Below, piece after piece: positions 54,711 to 64,000 of a stretch of 64,000 bases of DNA. Under the pieces are notes generated by a model. It was not told where the DNA came from. It was given only the letters and a program-made list of their open reading frames with translations, and did no database searches. This DNA comes from an uncultured Alphaproteobacteria bacterium (GTDB lineage Bacteria > Pseudomonadota > Alphaproteobacteria > Methylaequorales > Methylaequoraceae), in contig CABYVV010000004.1 of NCBI GenBank assembly GCA_902522465.1, positions 1-64,000 on the forward strand, written 5' to 3'. The position numbers were made by a program, and so were the translations under genes. Each line of letters opens with the position of its first letter. Positions within the stretch are counted from its first letter, which is position 1.

Positions 54711-55379
54711 ATGGTCCTTGAAATTATATCAGTCTTCTTTTACAGAAATAAAAGGTTAATCTTTGATAACTTTAATTTAAAATTAAAAAATTCTCAAATA
54801 ATGATTTTGATAGGTAGCAATGGAATTGGCAAAACAACACTTTTTGAATTAATAGTTGGTATTTTAGAACCTCAAAAAGGCATAATAAAAATTAACAATC
54901 AACTCATCCAAAAAATGTTTGAAAAAAAAAGAAAAAATTTCACATACCTTCCACACAAAGATGGACTAAAAGATAACCTAACAATCATAGAAAATATTGA
55001 AAATTGGAACTATTTATCGGCGAGTAAATATGATTTTGTGAAGTTAAAAAGTAGTTTAGATTATTTCGATCTTTTTAAAATTAAAGACGAAAATGTTGGG
55101 AACTTATCACAAGGGCAGAGAAAAAAGGTTTCACTTTCGAAACTTATACTTTCTAACAATTTATTATGGCTACTAGATGAACCCTTTAATGGTCTAGACT
55201 CAGATTCAATCATAAAAACAAAAAGGATTTTGGAAAATCATAGAAAAAATGGGGGATCAGTTCTACTTTCAAGCCACATAGATGTTAAAATTAAGAGTTC
55301 AAGAAAAATAGTCCTTAACAAACTTAGGCAAAAAAGAAGAAGAGATATTTGTGAAATTAATTCTTGGGAGGAACTATGA
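54711..55379 (+). CDS. ccmA: Heme exporter ATP-binding protein CcmA
   Basis: The 222-residue ATPase has Walker A ILIGSNGIGKTTLFELIVGIL, signature NLSQGQRKKVSLSKL and Walker B LLWLLDEPFNGLD. The ORF track starts at 54474 inside acnA; the true start is ATG 54711, because homology begins with the first residues VLEIISVFFYRNKRLIFDNF. It powers the CcmABCD complex that releases heme-bound CcmE for cytochrome c maturation. The stop overlaps the ccmB start as ATGA. Confidence 0.9.
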   Translation: MVLEIISVFFYRNKRLIFDNFNLKLKNSQIMILIGSNGIGKTTLFELIVGILEPQKGIIKINNQLIQKMFEKKRKNFTYLPHKDGLKDNLTIIENIENWNYLSASKYDFVKLKSSLDYFDLFKIKDENVGNLSQGQRKKVSLSKLILSNNLLWLLDEPFNGLDSDSIIKTKRILENHRKNGGSVLLSSHIDVKIKSSRKIVLNKLRQKRRRDICEINSWEEL

Positions 55380-56050
55380 GAATTGATGGTTTTTTCAATT
55401 TAATTAAAAGAGAAATGAGAATTTGTTTGAAAAATTCTTTTGTAATGATTTCTTTTTCATCTTTTTTTTTAATTTCAATTTTAATTTTTGTTTTTGCATT
55501 TGGATCTGGTTCGATTGATGGTGATAAATTATATAAGCCTATTGTTTGGGTACTTCTTATTTTTTCACTGATGCTAATTAGCGAGAATTTTACAAATAAT
55601 GATTATGCAGACGGAAGTCTTAAAGAAATGCAATTTCTTGGTTATTCAGAAGAAGTCATTATATTATCAAAGGGCATTGCTATGTGGTTTATGATTATGT
55701 TGCCAACATTTTTTTTGATCCCAATTTCTTCTATCTTATTCAATGTAACTTTTACAAATTCTGTGATTTTGTTTTTAAATATTTGTTTAGCTTGCCCAAG
55801 TCTAATTCTAATTTCTTTGGTTTCATCACTTTTTTCAATACAGCTTAAAAATAATAAAATTATACAATTCATTATTATTTTTCCATTTTATATGCCGATT
55901 ATAATATTTACCACCTCAACGACTAACAATGATATTGATGGTTATATATTTGATGATAATAATTTTTTAATTTTAATTGGAATTTTTTTTATTACATTAC
56001 CAATTAGTTTACTTACAAGTAAATTAATTATGAAAGAAATAAATAGATGA
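55376..56050 (+). CDS. ccmB: Heme exporter membrane protein CcmB
   Basis: The 224-residue protein has six hydrophobic helices. It begins MRIDGFFNLIKREMRICLKNSFVMISFSSFFL and contains VWVLLIFSLMLISENFTNNDYADGSLKEMQFLGYSEEVIILSKGIAMWFMIMLPTFFLIPISSILF, the usual CcmB pattern. I place the start at ATG 55376 instead of the TTG at 55364, since the ATGA overlap with ccmA is typical of coupled genes. It forms the ABC permease half with CcmA and CcmC. Confidence 0.88.
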   Translation: MRIDGFFNLIKREMRICLKNSFVMISFSSFFLISILIFVFAFGSGSIDGDKLYKPIVWVLLIFSLMLISENFTNNDYADGSLKEMQFLGYSEEVIILSKGIAMWFMIMLPTFFLIPISSILFNVTFTNSVILFLNICLACPSLILISLVSSLFSIQLKNNKIIQFIIIFPFYMPIIIFTTSTTNNDIDGYIFDDNNFLILIGIFFITLPISLLTSKLIMKEINR

Positions 56051-56766
56051 TATTCAAGTTTGCAAATCCCTTAAGATTCCAAAAGTTCGTGAGTAAATAT
56101 CAACCAACTTTACTTTATTTGTCTCTGATATTTTTAGTATGCGGACTTTTCTTTAGTTTTTTCAATAGTCCACCCGACTATATGCAAGGTGAAACAGTAA
56201 GAATTATGTATATTCATGTCCCATGTGCTTGGTTTTCTCTAATGATTTATTCTTTAATTGCAATCTGTTCTTTATTTTCTATTGTGTTTAAGCACACACT
56301 TGCTGATATAATTTCAAGAGCAAGTGCTCCAATTGGAGCTTCTTTCACTCTTGCTACACTTATCACAGGTTCCATTTGGGGTAAACCAACTTGGGGAACC
56401 TGGTGGGTTTGGGATGCCAGATTAACCTCTGAATTGATTTTATTTTTTATTTATCTCGGCCTAATTCTGATAACTACTTCTTATGAAGACAAGTCTAAAG
56501 GTGATAGATACGCATCCATACTAGCTGTTGTAGGTATTGTAAACTTACCCATAATAAAATGGTCGGTCGACTGGTGGAATACATTGCATCAACCAGCGAG
56601 TATATCTAAACTATCCTCTCCTTCAATTGATCAATCAATGTTAACTCCGCTTTTTATAATGACTATTTCATTTTTATTTTTCTTTGTATCAGTTCTACTA
56701 ATGAGAATAAAAGCTGAAATCATTCAAAGAAAAATTGATGTTATAAGATTTAATAGGGTAGATTAA
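56047..56766 (+). CDS. ccmC: Heme-handling membrane protein CcmC
   Basis: The 239-residue protein has six helices and the tryptophan-rich WWD motif WGKPTWGTWWVWDARLTSELILFFIYLG, preceded by the conserved RIMYIHVPCAWFSLMIY. Heme ligands are the His in YIHVPCAW and the later WNTLHQPAS. CcmC loads heme onto CcmE. Its start overlaps the ccmB stop by four bases and its stop overlaps the ccmD start by one. Confidence 0.93.
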   Translation: MIFKFANPLRFQKFVSKYQPTLLYLSLIFLVCGLFFSFFNSPPDYMQGETVRIMYIHVPCAWFSLMIYSLIAICSLFSIVFKHTLADIISRASAPIGASFTLATLITGSIWGKPTWGTWWVWDARLTSELILFFIYLGLILITTSYEDKSKGDRYASILAVVGIVNLPIIKWSVDWWNTLHQPASISKLSSPSIDQSMLTPLFIMTISFLFFFVSVLLMRIKAEIIQRKIDVIRFNRVD

Positions 56767-56936
56767 TGAGATATTTTTCAAACTTTATAGATTCCGGAGA
56801 TCATTTTACTTATGTATGTTTATCATATTTTATAGTTTTTCTAATACTCTTTCTTATGTTTTTTTTGAGTTATACAAAAACCAAAAAACTTGAAAAAGAG
56901 TTTACACTTCTTTCAAAAAATGAAACCAAAAAATAA
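56766..56936 (+). CDS. ccmD: CcmD small membrane subunit (missed by the ORF track)
   Basis: The ORF is 56 codons long, beginning MRYFSNFIDSGDHFTYVCLSYFIVFLILFLMFFLSYTKTKKLEKEF. It has one membrane helix followed by a charged tail, which is the CcmD layout, and lies in the expected place between ccmC and ccmE. CcmD helps release holo-CcmE. The start ATG shares its A with the ccmC stop, and the end overlaps the ccmE start by 17 bases. It was too short for the supplied track. Confidence 0.85.
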   Translation: MRYFSNFIDSGDHFTYVCLSYFIVFLILFLMFFLSYTKTKKLEKEFTLLSKNETKK

Positions 56937-57375
56937 AAGATTATTAACCTTGATTGCCTTCGTTACGATGACATCGTTAGGCTTCACAATTTTGTTGGTA
57001 AGTCTAAGAGAAAATTTAATTTTTTTTTATTCCCCAACTGAAGTTTTTGAAAAAACCTTTGATTCAAATAAAAAGATTCGAGTTGGAGGTATGGTAAAGA
57101 AGAAAAGTGTGGAAAAAAAAATTAAAGAAATTGATGGAAGAAAATTAGAAGAAATCACATTTATTATAACTGATTATAATAAAGAAATATTAATTTTATA
57201 TGTAGGAATACTTCCTGATCTGTTTAAAGAGGGTCAGGGTGTTGTGGTTGAAGGAATGATAAAAAATCCAGGTGTTTTCAATGCAACTAATGTTTTAGCC
57301 AAACATGATGAGAACTATATGCCACCAGAAATCAAAGATATAAAAACAATAAAGGAAAATAGTAATGGTATCTGA
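56920..57375 (+). CDS. ccmE: Heme chaperone CcmE
   Basis: The protein has 151 residues with an N-terminal anchor (LLTLIAFVTMTSLGFTILLVSL) and an OB-fold domain (KKIRVGGMVKKKSV, FIITDYNKEILILYVGILPDLFKEGQGVVVEGMI). The covalent heme His lies in NVLAKHDENYMPPE, the standard motif. The ORF-track start is a TTG at 56890; ATG 56920 (MKPKNKRLL) is right by homology. It carries heme from CcmC to CcmF/H. Confidence 0.92.
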   Translation: MKPKNKRLLTLIAFVTMTSLGFTILLVSLRENLIFFYSPTEVFEKTFDSNKKIRVGGMVKKKSVEKKIKEIDGRKLEEITFIITDYNKEILILYVGILPDLFKEGQGVVVEGMIKNPGVFNATNVLAKHDENYMPPEIKDIKTIKENSNGI

Positions 57376-59269
57376 ACTAGGTTTTGTTTTTCTTACATTG
57401 ACTTTGGTTTTGTCAAGTTTGAGCTTCGCTCAACTTTCTGTAAAAGGCTTAGGCTTTGAAGTTTTTAATTTTTCTCAGGTAAAACTGACAAATGCCATCT
57501 TTTTTTTTACTCTTACATCATTTATTTGCCTAACCTATTCATTCTTAGATTCCGATTTCACTTTAGATGTAATATCAAAGAATTCAAACAGCCAACTCCC
57601 CTTAATTTATAAGTTTACAGGTGTTTGGGGCAATCATGAAGGCTCAATACTTCTTTGGCTTCTAGTAATGACATTCTTTGGATTTCTTTTTTCAAGCAGT
57701 AGTTTAGTGTCTCCAACGTTCAAGGATGAGGTTTTAAAAGTTCAAAATAGTTTATGTTTTTTAATCGTATCATTTATTGTATTTACTTCTAATCCTTTCC
57801 AAAAATCTTTTCCTCCTCCTGTCCAAGGTGCTGATTTAAACCCATTATTGCAAGATCCTGGACTAGCAATTCATCCACCTTTCTTATATATGGGTTATGT
57901 AGGATTTTCAATTATATACTCTATTTCTGTGGCAGCTATGACTGAACAATCTAATCATTTTTTAAAAATTTTAAAACCTTGGGTATTTATGTCATGGATT
58001 TTTTTAACTTGTGGTATTGGTCTTGGAAGCTGGTGGGCATACTATGAACTTGGATGGGGTGGATTTTGGTTTTGGGATCCTGTGGAAAATGCCTCACTTT
58101 TACCATGGTTAACAGCGTCAGCCTTGTTACATACTATAGTTATTGCTGACAAAAAGAAAATATTGGTAAATTGGACAATAGCACTTTCTATCCTTACTTT
58201 TATTTTGAGTTTACTTGGAACTTTTTTAGTTAGGTCAGGAGTTTTGGTATCAGTTCATGCTTTTGCAAACGATCCGACACGAGGTGTATATATTTTGCTA
58301 CTTTTAGCTTCAATAAGCTTCTACGGGATTTTTAAATTTATTAACCATCAAAAACAAAATCAAGAAAATTTTCATATTAAATTAATTTCAAGAGAAGGCA
58401 TGATTTCCTTAAATAATATATTTATGCTTTCCATTGCATTCACAATATTAATCGGAACAATTTACCCATTGTTTTCCAGTGTATTATTCAACACAAAAAT
58501 ATCAGTTGGTGCTCCTTTCTTTAATTCAATATTAATTCCCGTTATGTTTCCATTTGTGTTTGGAATGATTTTGGGTCCTTTTACAAAATGGAATAGAGAT
58601 GATTTATTACTGATTTTGAACAGAATAAAAATCTTGCTCTTATCTCTCATTCTTTTTTCTCTAATCACCTGGTATATTAATTTTAGAGATCCAGTTTTAT
58701 CAATTATATTTATAATTTTAGGTGGTTGTATAATATTAAGTTCACTCTTCGAATTTCTTCAAATCCTGAGAAATAAAAATAGATTGATAAAAATACCAAA
58801 AAAAATGATTGCTCAAATACTAGCTCATTCTGGTATTGGTCTCTTAATTATTGGCGCAACTGGAAGTAGTATTCTAAAAGAAGAAAAAATTCAATTTCAA
58901 GAGATTGGAGAATCAATATCAATTAAAGATTTTAATGTAGAGTTCATTGGTGTAAAAAAAGTAGAAGGACCAAACTACTTAAGTCAAATGGGAGAATTCA
59001 AGATAATACAAAACAATAAATTATTAACAATTTTAAAACCTGAAAAGAGATTTTATAATTCTGGGAAACAAGTTACAACTGAAGCAGCTATATATTCAAG
59101 ATTTAGCGGAGACCTATATATTGCTCTAGGTGAGGTGCATGAAAATAAAACTCAATGGACAACTCGAATTTGGTTTAATCCTTACACATTATGGATATGG
59201 ATCGGAGTTATCTTTTTGGCCTCTGGGGGACTATTTTCATGGTTTAATAGTTTAAAAAAAAGAAAATGA
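57365..59269 (+). CDS. ccmF: Cytochrome c heme lyase subunit CcmF
   Basis: The protein has 634 residues with about fifteen helices. The WWD domain is YYELGWGGFWFWDPVENASLLPWLTASALLHTIVIADKKK, and VWGNHEGSILLWLLVMTFFG and LAIHPPFLYMGYVGFSI are also typical. A periplasmic domain occurs before the last helix. It joins heme from CcmE to apocytochrome c with CcmH. The start overlaps ccmE by 11 bases; the end overlaps ccmG by four. Confidence 0.95.
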   Translation: MVSELGFVFLTLTLVLSSLSFAQLSVKGLGFEVFNFSQVKLTNAIFFFTLTSFICLTYSFLDSDFTLDVISKNSNSQLPLIYKFTGVWGNHEGSILLWLLVMTFFGFLFSSSSLVSPTFKDEVLKVQNSLCFLIVSFIVFTSNPFQKSFPPPVQGADLNPLLQDPGLAIHPPFLYMGYVGFSIIYSISVAAMTEQSNHFLKILKPWVFMSWIFLTCGIGLGSWWAYYELGWGGFWFWDPVENASLLPWLTASALLHTIVIADKKKILVNWTIALSILTFILSLLGTFLVRSGVLVSVHAFANDPTRGVYILLLLASISFYGIFKFINHQKQNQENFHIKLISREGMISLNNIFMLSIAFTILIGTIYPLFSSVLFNTKISVGAPFFNSILIPVMFPFVFGMILGPFTKWNRDDLLLILNRIKILLLSLILFSLITWYINFRDPVLSIIFIILGGCIILSSLFEFLQILRNKNRLIKIPKKMIAQILAHSGIGLLIIGATGSSILKEEKIQFQEIGESISIKDFNVEFIGVKKVEGPNYLSQMGEFKIIQNNKLLTILKPEKRFYNSGKQVTTEAAIYSRFSGDLYIALGEVHENKTQWTTRIWFNPYTLWIWIGVIFLASGGLFSWFNSLKKRK

Positions 59270-59769
59270 GATACTTCTTAATAGTTATATTTATTTTCAT
59301 TCTTGTCATTTTTTATAAAGGATTAAAAAAAGATCCTACAGTAATTCCATCAAATTTATTATCAAAAGAAATTCCTGAATTTTCTATTTCTAGTTTCAGT
59401 GGGTCAACATTAAAAACTAAAGATCTAAGAGATAATAAAGTAAAAATTGTTAACTTTTTTGCATCATGGTGCCCTCCTTGTAAAATTGAACATAATCAAC
59501 TTCTAGAACTCAGCAAAAAAATTCCTGTATATGGAATTGCAAAGAAAAATACACATGATGATCTATCTAAATGGTTTGAAAATAATGGAAACCCATATAC
59601 TAGGGTCGGAATGGATACCAATGGTGAAGCAAGTATTGAATGGGGTGTCTATGGTTTGCCAGAGACATTTATAATAGATAAAGGAGGAATTGTAAAATAT
59701 AAACATGTTGGTCCTCTTATGAAAAGAGATCAAGAACACATTGAAAAAATTATTAAAAAGCTCCAATGA
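59266..59769 (+). CDS. ccmG: Thioredoxin-like protein CcmG/DsbE
   Basis: The protein has 167 residues, with an N-terminal anchor and a thioredoxin domain with NFFASWCPPCKIEHNQLL and the cis-Pro YGLPETFIID. WGVYGLPET is characteristic of the group. It keeps the apocytochrome CxxCH cysteines or CcmH reduced in the periplasm. The gene overlaps ccmF and ccmH by four bases each. Confidence 0.93.
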   Translation: MRYFLIVIFIFILVIFYKGLKKDPTVIPSNLLSKEIPEFSISSFSGSTLKTKDLRDNKVKIVNFFASWCPPCKIEHNQLLELSKKIPVYGIAKKNTHDDLSKWFENNGNPYTRVGMDTNGEASIEWGVYGLPETFIIDKGGIVKYKHVGPLMKRDQEHIEKIIKKLQ

Positions 59770-60134
59770 AATATCTTTTTATATTTTTGAGTTTTCTATA
59801 TTTAAATGTATTAGCAATCGAGCCCAATGAAATCCTTGAAGACGGAGACTTGGAAAAAATAGCAGTTGAAATAAGTAAGGAATTAAGATGCTTAGTGTGC
59901 CAAAATGAAGACATTCACAACTCAAATGCAGATATAGCTAAAGACTTAAGGATCTTGGTAAGAAAAAAATTAGAGTCAGGAGAATCTAAGAAAGAGATTT
60001 TGAAATATGTGCACGATCGTTATGGCGATTTTGTTTTATTTTCTCCTCCTTTCAAGTTTCAAAATATAGGACTATGGATAATACCCCTTTTATTTTTTCT
60101 ATTAATGACTTTTTTCTTTTTTAGGAAAAGTTAA
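59766..60134 (+). CDS. ccmH: Cytochrome c maturation protein CcmH (CycL)
   Basis: The protein has 122 residues: signal peptide, then EISKELRCLVCQNEDIHNSNADIAKDLRILVRKKLESGESKKEILKYVHDRYGDFVLFSPPF, and a C-terminal helix. RCxxCQN is the redox-active motif of CcmH. It reduces apocytochrome c in the heme lyase complex. It has only the CcmH domain; CcmI is the separate following gene, whose start overlaps the stop by one base. Confidence 0.93.
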   Translation: MKYLFIFLSFLYLNVLAIEPNEILEDGDLEKIAVEISKELRCLVCQNEDIHNSNADIAKDLRILVRKKLESGESKKEILKYVHDRYGDFVLFSPPFKFQNIGLWIIPLLFFLLMTFFFFRKS

Positions 60135-60769
60135 TGATCTTTTTTTTTTTTATAACTCTTTTAATAATTTTCTTTACCTCGTTATATTTTAAAAAAATAA
60201 AAAAAACAAAAAATGGATTTCTAATATTTTTTTTTTATGTGCTAACTTTTACTGGAATTTTATACTTCACAAAGGGAAATATTGAAACTTTTCACTTCGA
60301 AAAAGAACTGAACGAAAATATAAGAAAAGTTTTAAATGATCCAGATAAATTAAAGGATATTGATCCAAAGATAATTATAACATTTTTAGAAAAGAAACTT
60401 AAAAAAACGCCTGACGATCTTAATGGATGGTTAATTTTGGCAAGAACATGTGTTATTGGTGGTTTTTATCAGAAAGCAGATCTACACTATAAAACTGCAC
60501 TTAAAAATTTCCCAAATAATAAGAATCTTTTACTAGAATACTCAATTTTAAAAAAAAATACTAATCAAACGAAAAGTGCCATGTATTATTTGTTAAAAGT
60601 AAAATCACTTTATCCTAAGGATGAAAAGGCAAGAGAGTTAATTATAGATATTCTATTGAAGAACAATAAAGAAAAGGCTGCAGAAAAAGAAATAAACGAG
60701 CTATTTATATTAAAGAATGAAGATGAGAATTATCTGAAATATTTAAGAAAAAAGTTCAATTTACAATAG
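60134..60769 (+). CDS. ccmI: CcmI-like TPR protein of cytochrome c maturation
   Basis: Two N-terminal membrane helices (residues 1-16 and 28-46) are followed by an acidic/helical part with TPR repeats: LNGWLILARTCVIGGFYQKADLHYKTALKNFPNNKNLLLEYSILKKNTNQTKSAMYYLLKVKSLYPKDEKARELI. CcmI chaperones apocytochrome c to CcmF/H. At 211 residues it is shorter than many homologues. The end overlaps the pabC-like gene in convergent direction by nine bases. Confidence 0.85.
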   Translation: MIFFFFITLLIIFFTSLYFKKIKKTKNGFLIFFFYVLTFTGILYFTKGNIETFHFEKELNENIRKVLNDPDKLKDIDPKIIITFLEKKLKKTPDDLNGWLILARTCVIGGFYQKADLHYKTALKNFPNNKNLLLEYSILKKNTNQTKSAMYYLLKVKSLYPKDEKARELIIDILLKNNKEKAAEKEINELFILKNEDENYLKYLRKKFNLQ

Positions 60770-61633
60770 CTCAAGATTTTTTTTCTTGGAATTTTCTTCC
60801 TCAAAAAAAATTATAAGATTTTTTAAAGAGTCATGAAGAGTAAATTTTTTTTCTAAAAAAAAATTCACTGGCAAGACTTTTATTACAGAGTTGGTAAGAA
60901 ACATACTATCATAATGGTTCAGGCAATCTTTCTTTATATTTATTTCTTTGATTTTATCAAAAAACATATTGCTTTTTTCAATTACGACTTGTCTCATAAT
61001 ACCTTTAATTCCTCCTTTTGTAATTTTTGGTGTAAATAAAATGTTTTCTTTAATAAAGAAAATATTTGTCATAGTCCCCTCTATTAAGTTATTTTTTGAA
61101 TCACAGAGAATGCCTTCATAATATTCGTCCCCCCATTCTGATCGTGCCATGACAGAGTCCAATCTATTTAAATGTTTTAATCCTGCAATTTGACTATTTT
61201 CGGAAATTGGAGATTTACAGTATTTAACTTTTATAATATTTTTGCTAAAATTTGATTTTTGACTATGAAAACATAAGAAAACAATTGAAGGAGAAATTTG
61301 TTTTTCAAATTTATATCCTCTTCCTCCAACTCCTCTTGAAATAATTACCTTTAAAATACCGTTATTCCATCCATTGCTAACCGCCTTATTTAAAATTTCT
61401 TTTTTATATTCATTTAATATTCTTAAACTTGGTGTTTTTATTTTCATTATTGAGCAACCATATCTAATTCTTTCTATATGTCTGTTCCAAAATTCAACTC
61501 CCACATTTTTTTCATTTTCAAGGTAGCACCACGACATTGTTTCAAACAATCCGTCACCATATGATAGGCCCCGGTCCAAAACAGATACTTTATTTGTAAA
61601 TTTTCCGTTTATAAGAGAAATATAATCATTCAT
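60761..61633 (-). CDS. pabC: Aminodeoxychorismate lyase-like class IV aminotransferase
   Basis: The 290-residue PLP enzyme has LDRGLSYGDGLFETM, the PLP Lys in IAGLKHLNRLDSVMARSEW and LIEGTMTNIFFIKEN, all typical of fold-type IV. Branched-chain and D-amino-acid aminotransferases share the fold, but the position immediately behind pabB, with an eight-base overlap, argues for 4-amino-4-deoxychorismate lyase, which makes p-aminobenzoate for folate. Confidence 0.83.
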   Translation of the reverse strand: MNDYISLINGKFTNKVSVLDRGLSYGDGLFETMSWCYLENEKNVGVEFWNRHIERIRYGCSIMKIKTPSLRILNEYKKEILNKAVSNGWNNGILKVIISRGVGGRGYKFEKQISPSIVFLCFHSQKSNFSKNIIKVKYCKSPISENSQIAGLKHLNRLDSVMARSEWGDEYYEGILCDSKNNLIEGTMTNIFFIKENILFTPKITKGGIKGIMRQVVIEKSNMFFDKIKEINIKKDCLNHYDSMFLTNSVIKVLPVNFFLEKKFTLHDSLKNLIIFFEEENSKKKNLELL

Positions 61634-63023
61634 GTTTAAATGAACCTACTGCTTTCAGCATTCCATTAGCTTTAGCTTCTGTTTCTAGTGTTTCATTTCT
61701 TGGAACTGAATCAGCAACTATTCCTCCTCCAGCTCGAAAAAAAAGATCATCTTTTTCCTTTAATATTGTTCTTATTAAAATATTCATGTCCATATCACCG
61801 TTATGATTTACATATCCGAATGAACCTGTGTAGGGACCTCTTCCTTGTTGCTCTATTTCTCCTAAGATTTCCATACATCTAACTTTAGGACATCCAGTTA
61901 TGGTACCACCAGGAAAAACTGATCGAATAACGTCACCTGGATTTACGTTTTTTTTTTTTTCTCCGCTAATATTAGATACAATATGATGAACGTGTGCGTA
62001 AGTTTCGATTGTCATCATTTCATCTACTCGTACACTACCAGGTATGCAAACCTTGGAAATATCATTTCTTTCTAAATCAACTAACATTAAATGTTCTGCT
62101 TTCTCTTTGTCTGAATTAATAAGTTCTTTTGTTAATTCAATATCCATTAACCCAGACACTCCTCGTGGTCTAGTTCCCGCAATGGGTCTGGTCTGAATGT
62201 GACTGCCTTTTATAGAAACCAATCTTTCAGGAGAAGAACTTATTATTGAGCTATTTTCATATTTTACTAAACCGGCAAATGGTGATGGGTTTGTATTTCT
62301 TAATTTCCTATAAATATCAATATCAGAGATACCGTCACCAACTTTGAATCTCCACAATCTTGACAAATTTGCCTGAAATATTTCACCTTGGAAAATATAA
62401 TCTATACATGATTTTACTTGTTTCTGGTGTTCATCTGAACTTCCTTTGGAGTGAATCTTAATAGATCCTTTAGTTTTTTCACTATCTAATGAGCTATTCA
62501 TATTTTCGAGATCTGCTTCCATTTCATCAATATCATCAAAGCAATCTTCTTTATCAGTGATAAGGATCATATTTCTGTCAACATGATTATAAATTATTGC
62601 TGAATGAACCCTAGCCGCAAATGCATCTGGAAGTGAATAAGGAGATTCAGGTATATTTAAAGATTTTTCGATTTCTTTGGCAATTTCATATCCTAAATAA
62701 AGAAACCATCCTCCACAGAAAGGGAGATCTTTTTCTCGGTATCTAGTATTATTTTGGAATACCTTATTTGATTTCCATAAATCATTAAATTTGTTAAGGA
62801 AGTTAATCCTATTTTTGTCTTTTTTTAAAATAATATTTGGTTTGTAGAAAATGATGGAATTGGAATTCTGATTGTTACCTCTTGATGAACTTTCCAAAAA
62901 AAAAGGATATTTTTTTGGATTTTCTTGAATCAGATTTGTTAATTCAAAAGTATCTTTATTTCCAAGTTCAATTATTAGTCCTTGCCATCCAACACCCTTA
63001 ATTTTTTTTTTTAAAAATTTCAT
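61626..63023 (-). CDS. pabB: Aminodeoxychorismate synthase component I
   Basis: The protein has 465 residues. The chorismate-binding domain shows [81 protein letters not shown] and [31 protein letters not shown] favours PabB over TrpE. It makes aminodeoxychorismate with PabA, which is not seen in the window and may be shared with TrpG elsewhere. A weakly conserved N-terminal domain of about 180 residues precedes it. Confidence 0.9.
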   Translation of the reverse strand: MKFLKKKIKGVGWQGLIIELGNKDTFELTNLIQENPKKYPFFLESSSRGNNQNSNSIIFYKPNIILKKDKNRINFLNKFNDLWKSNKVFQNNTRYREKDLPFCGGWFLYLGYEIAKEIEKSLNIPESPYSLPDAFAARVHSAIIYNHVDRNMILITDKEDCFDDIDEMEADLENMNSSLDSEKTKGSIKIHSKGSSDEHQKQVKSCIDYIFQGEIFQANLSRLWRFKVGDGISDIDIYRKLRNTNPSPFAGLVKYENSSIISSSPERLVSIKGSHIQTRPIAGTRPRGVSGLMDIELTKELINSDKEKAEHLMLVDLERNDISKVCIPGSVRVDEMMTIETYAHVHHIVSNISGEKKKNVNPGDVIRSVFPGGTITGCPKVRCMEILGEIEQQGRGPYTGSFGYVNHNGDMDMNILIRTILKEKDDLFFRAGGGIVADSVPRNETLETEAKANGMLKAVGSFKHE

Positions 63024-63102
63024 AAATATATTTGTAATTTAATGTTTAATTATTATATTCCATCTTTTATACTAATTAATTAAAGCTTTAAAGTAAGAAA
63101 AT

Positions 63103-64000
63103 ATGTTTCACACAATTGTAATAGGAGGAGGGTGTCTGGGTGCTTCAGCAGCAGTTTCTCTTCAAAGAAAATTAAACAAAGAGGGCAAATCTGAAAAAGT
63201 TTGTTTAGTCGAAAAAGCGGTATTATGTGCTGCTGAATCTTCCAGACATTCTGGAATAGTTAGGTCGGCAAATGCTGATCCAGATGCTTCGGTCATGGCC
63301 TCCATTTCTTCTTCGATGTGGAGAGATTTATCAAAAGTTTGGGGAATTAAGATGGAAATCGACGAGTTCGGGGCAATTTGGATAGCTAAAAAAAATTCTG
63401 ATGGAGAAAACCCTGCTTGGCATGAATTGTCAGAAAGAATGAAAAAAATAGACCTTACTTTTCAAGAAATTGACACATCCTCGGCAACTGAAAAGTGTGG
63501 AGACACATTGCTCACTGATAAAGATGAATCTTACTTTTACGAGCCAGATGCATTTCAACTTGATCCAAGTATACTAAGGTCAACCCTTTATGATGCTATA
63601 GACCAAAACGGTGTTGAATTAATGGAGAAAACTGAGGTTGACGCAATCCTTACCAAAGGTAATGAGATTGTTGGTCTCACAACTAACAACGGTAAGATCG
63701 ATGCCAAAAATTTCGTTAATGCTACCGGTGCGTGGAGTTCTCAATTATTCTCAAAAATTGGTCTTAAGATACCTGTAACTATCGAACCAGTATCTGTTGT
63801 TAATTGGATGGAGAGTCCTCGACAAATTAAATATGAATACCCGATCATAGCCGATTATACAAATCTTTGTTATTTTCGCTCATGGAGAGGAAATAAAATG
63901 CATGCTCATCAACCTAGAAAAAGATCGGTGTATGAAATAGCAAAAAACTTTCTAAACGACCTTACTTCAGTAAATGGTGGTGAGTATTTAAATGAACCAA
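63103..64000 (+). CDS. DAO-family FAD-dependent oxidoreductase (3' end outside window)
   Basis: The frame from ATG 63103 stays open to the window end, giving 299 residues. FAD binding is HTIVIGGGCLGASAAVSLQRKL, then VEKAVLCAAESSRHSGIVRSANADPDASVM, and a second FAD region is NFVNATGAWSSQL. This is the DAO superfamily, close to sarcosine oxidase or glycine/D-amino-acid oxidases. Substrate is not clear. Such enzymes are common in marine bacteria feeding on amines. It is divergent from pabB; the gap is 79 bp. Confidence 0.78.
   Translation, partial: MFHTIVIGGGCLGASAAVSLQRKLNKEGKSEKVCLVEKAVLCAAESSRHSGIVRSANADPDASVMASISSSMWRDLSKVWGIKMEIDEFGAIWIAKKNSDGENPAWHELSERMKKIDLTFQEIDTSSATEKCGDTLLTDKDESYFYEPDAFQLDPSILRSTLYDAIDQNGVELMEKTEVDAILTKGNEIVGLTTNNGKIDAKNFVNATGAWSSQLFSKIGLKIPVTIEPVSVVNWMESPRQIKYEYPIIADYTNLCYFRSWRGNKMHAHQPRKRSVYEIAKNFLNDLTSVNGGEYLNEP

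Noticed and set aside
1-64000. CRISPR array
   Set aside because: No regularly spaced repeats with unique spacers were found on reading the sequence.

Overview
The window looks like a piece of chromosome from a streamlined, very AT-rich marine alphaproteobacterium. I infer this from low-GC, Lys/Asn/Ile-rich proteins, tiny intergenic gaps and frequent gene overlaps. The gene sets also point there: the ethylmalonyl-CoA pathway, helicase-ferredoxin-CarD, acnA divergent from ccmABC, and COQ7-type ubiquinone hydroxylase. The HIMB59/AEGEAN-169-like or Pelagibacterales-like groups fit, but I cannot place it firmly without a phylogeny. No CRISPR array, transposase, integrase or complete prophage was seen.

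Layout. 0-4.6 kb is carbon metabolism: the end of crotonyl-CoA carboxylase/reductase, a methylsuccinyl-CoA dehydrogenase, a HIG1-type membrane protein, a cobalamin adenosyltransferase and both ETF subunits. 4.6-6.9 kb holds a thioredoxin-like gene that lacks its export signal, abutting the 3' remnant of an alpha/beta hydrolase; then a frameshifted HNH endonuclease, coq7 and dsbB. 6.9-18.5 kb is a surface-glycan region with glycosyltransferases, sugar methyltransferases, a perosamine-synthase-like aminotransferase, a cupin, a sulfatase-fold phosphotransferase next to a GDPD-like gene, an epimerase and a polytopic membrane protein.

18.6-20.3 kb contains an intact tRNA-Leu(CAA). A copy of its 3' half and flank lies 1,493 bp downstream, bracketing a single SGNH hydrolase gene; this looks like the scar of a small integrated element. 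20.4-31.7 kb holds a FliB-family protein, a truncated methyltransferase-like ORF, a YbbAP-type ABC system beside tesA, a renalase-like oxidoreductase, sixA, a glycosyltransferase, a lactate permease, a SemiSWEET transporter and an anchored MlaC-like protein. 32.2-38.7 kb holds gmd-manC (GDP-mannose and GDP-4-keto-6-deoxymannose supply), two DedA-superfamily proteins, an alcohol dehydrogenase and a glycosyltransferase.

38.8-44.8 kb is gltDB (glutamate synthase). 44.8-47.3 kb has a lipoprotein, gmhA, tRNA-Arg(CCT) and two tandem PagL-type lipid A deacylases. 47.3-54.7 kb is M48 protease, carD, fdxA, a Suv3-like helicase and acnA. 54.7-60.8 kb is a complete cytochrome c maturation operon ccmABCDEFGHI. 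60.8-63.0 kb is pabC-pabB, and the window ends inside a DAO-family FAD oxidoreductase.

How it fits together: Gmd/ManC at 32 kb probably feed the perosamine-type aminotransferase at 8.6 kb, so glycan precursor genes are split over two loci. GmhA and PagL genes point to lipid A/core remodelling. The oddest places are the double 5' truncation at 5.0 kb, the tRNA-Leu micro-island, and several small or unusual proteins with no firm function.
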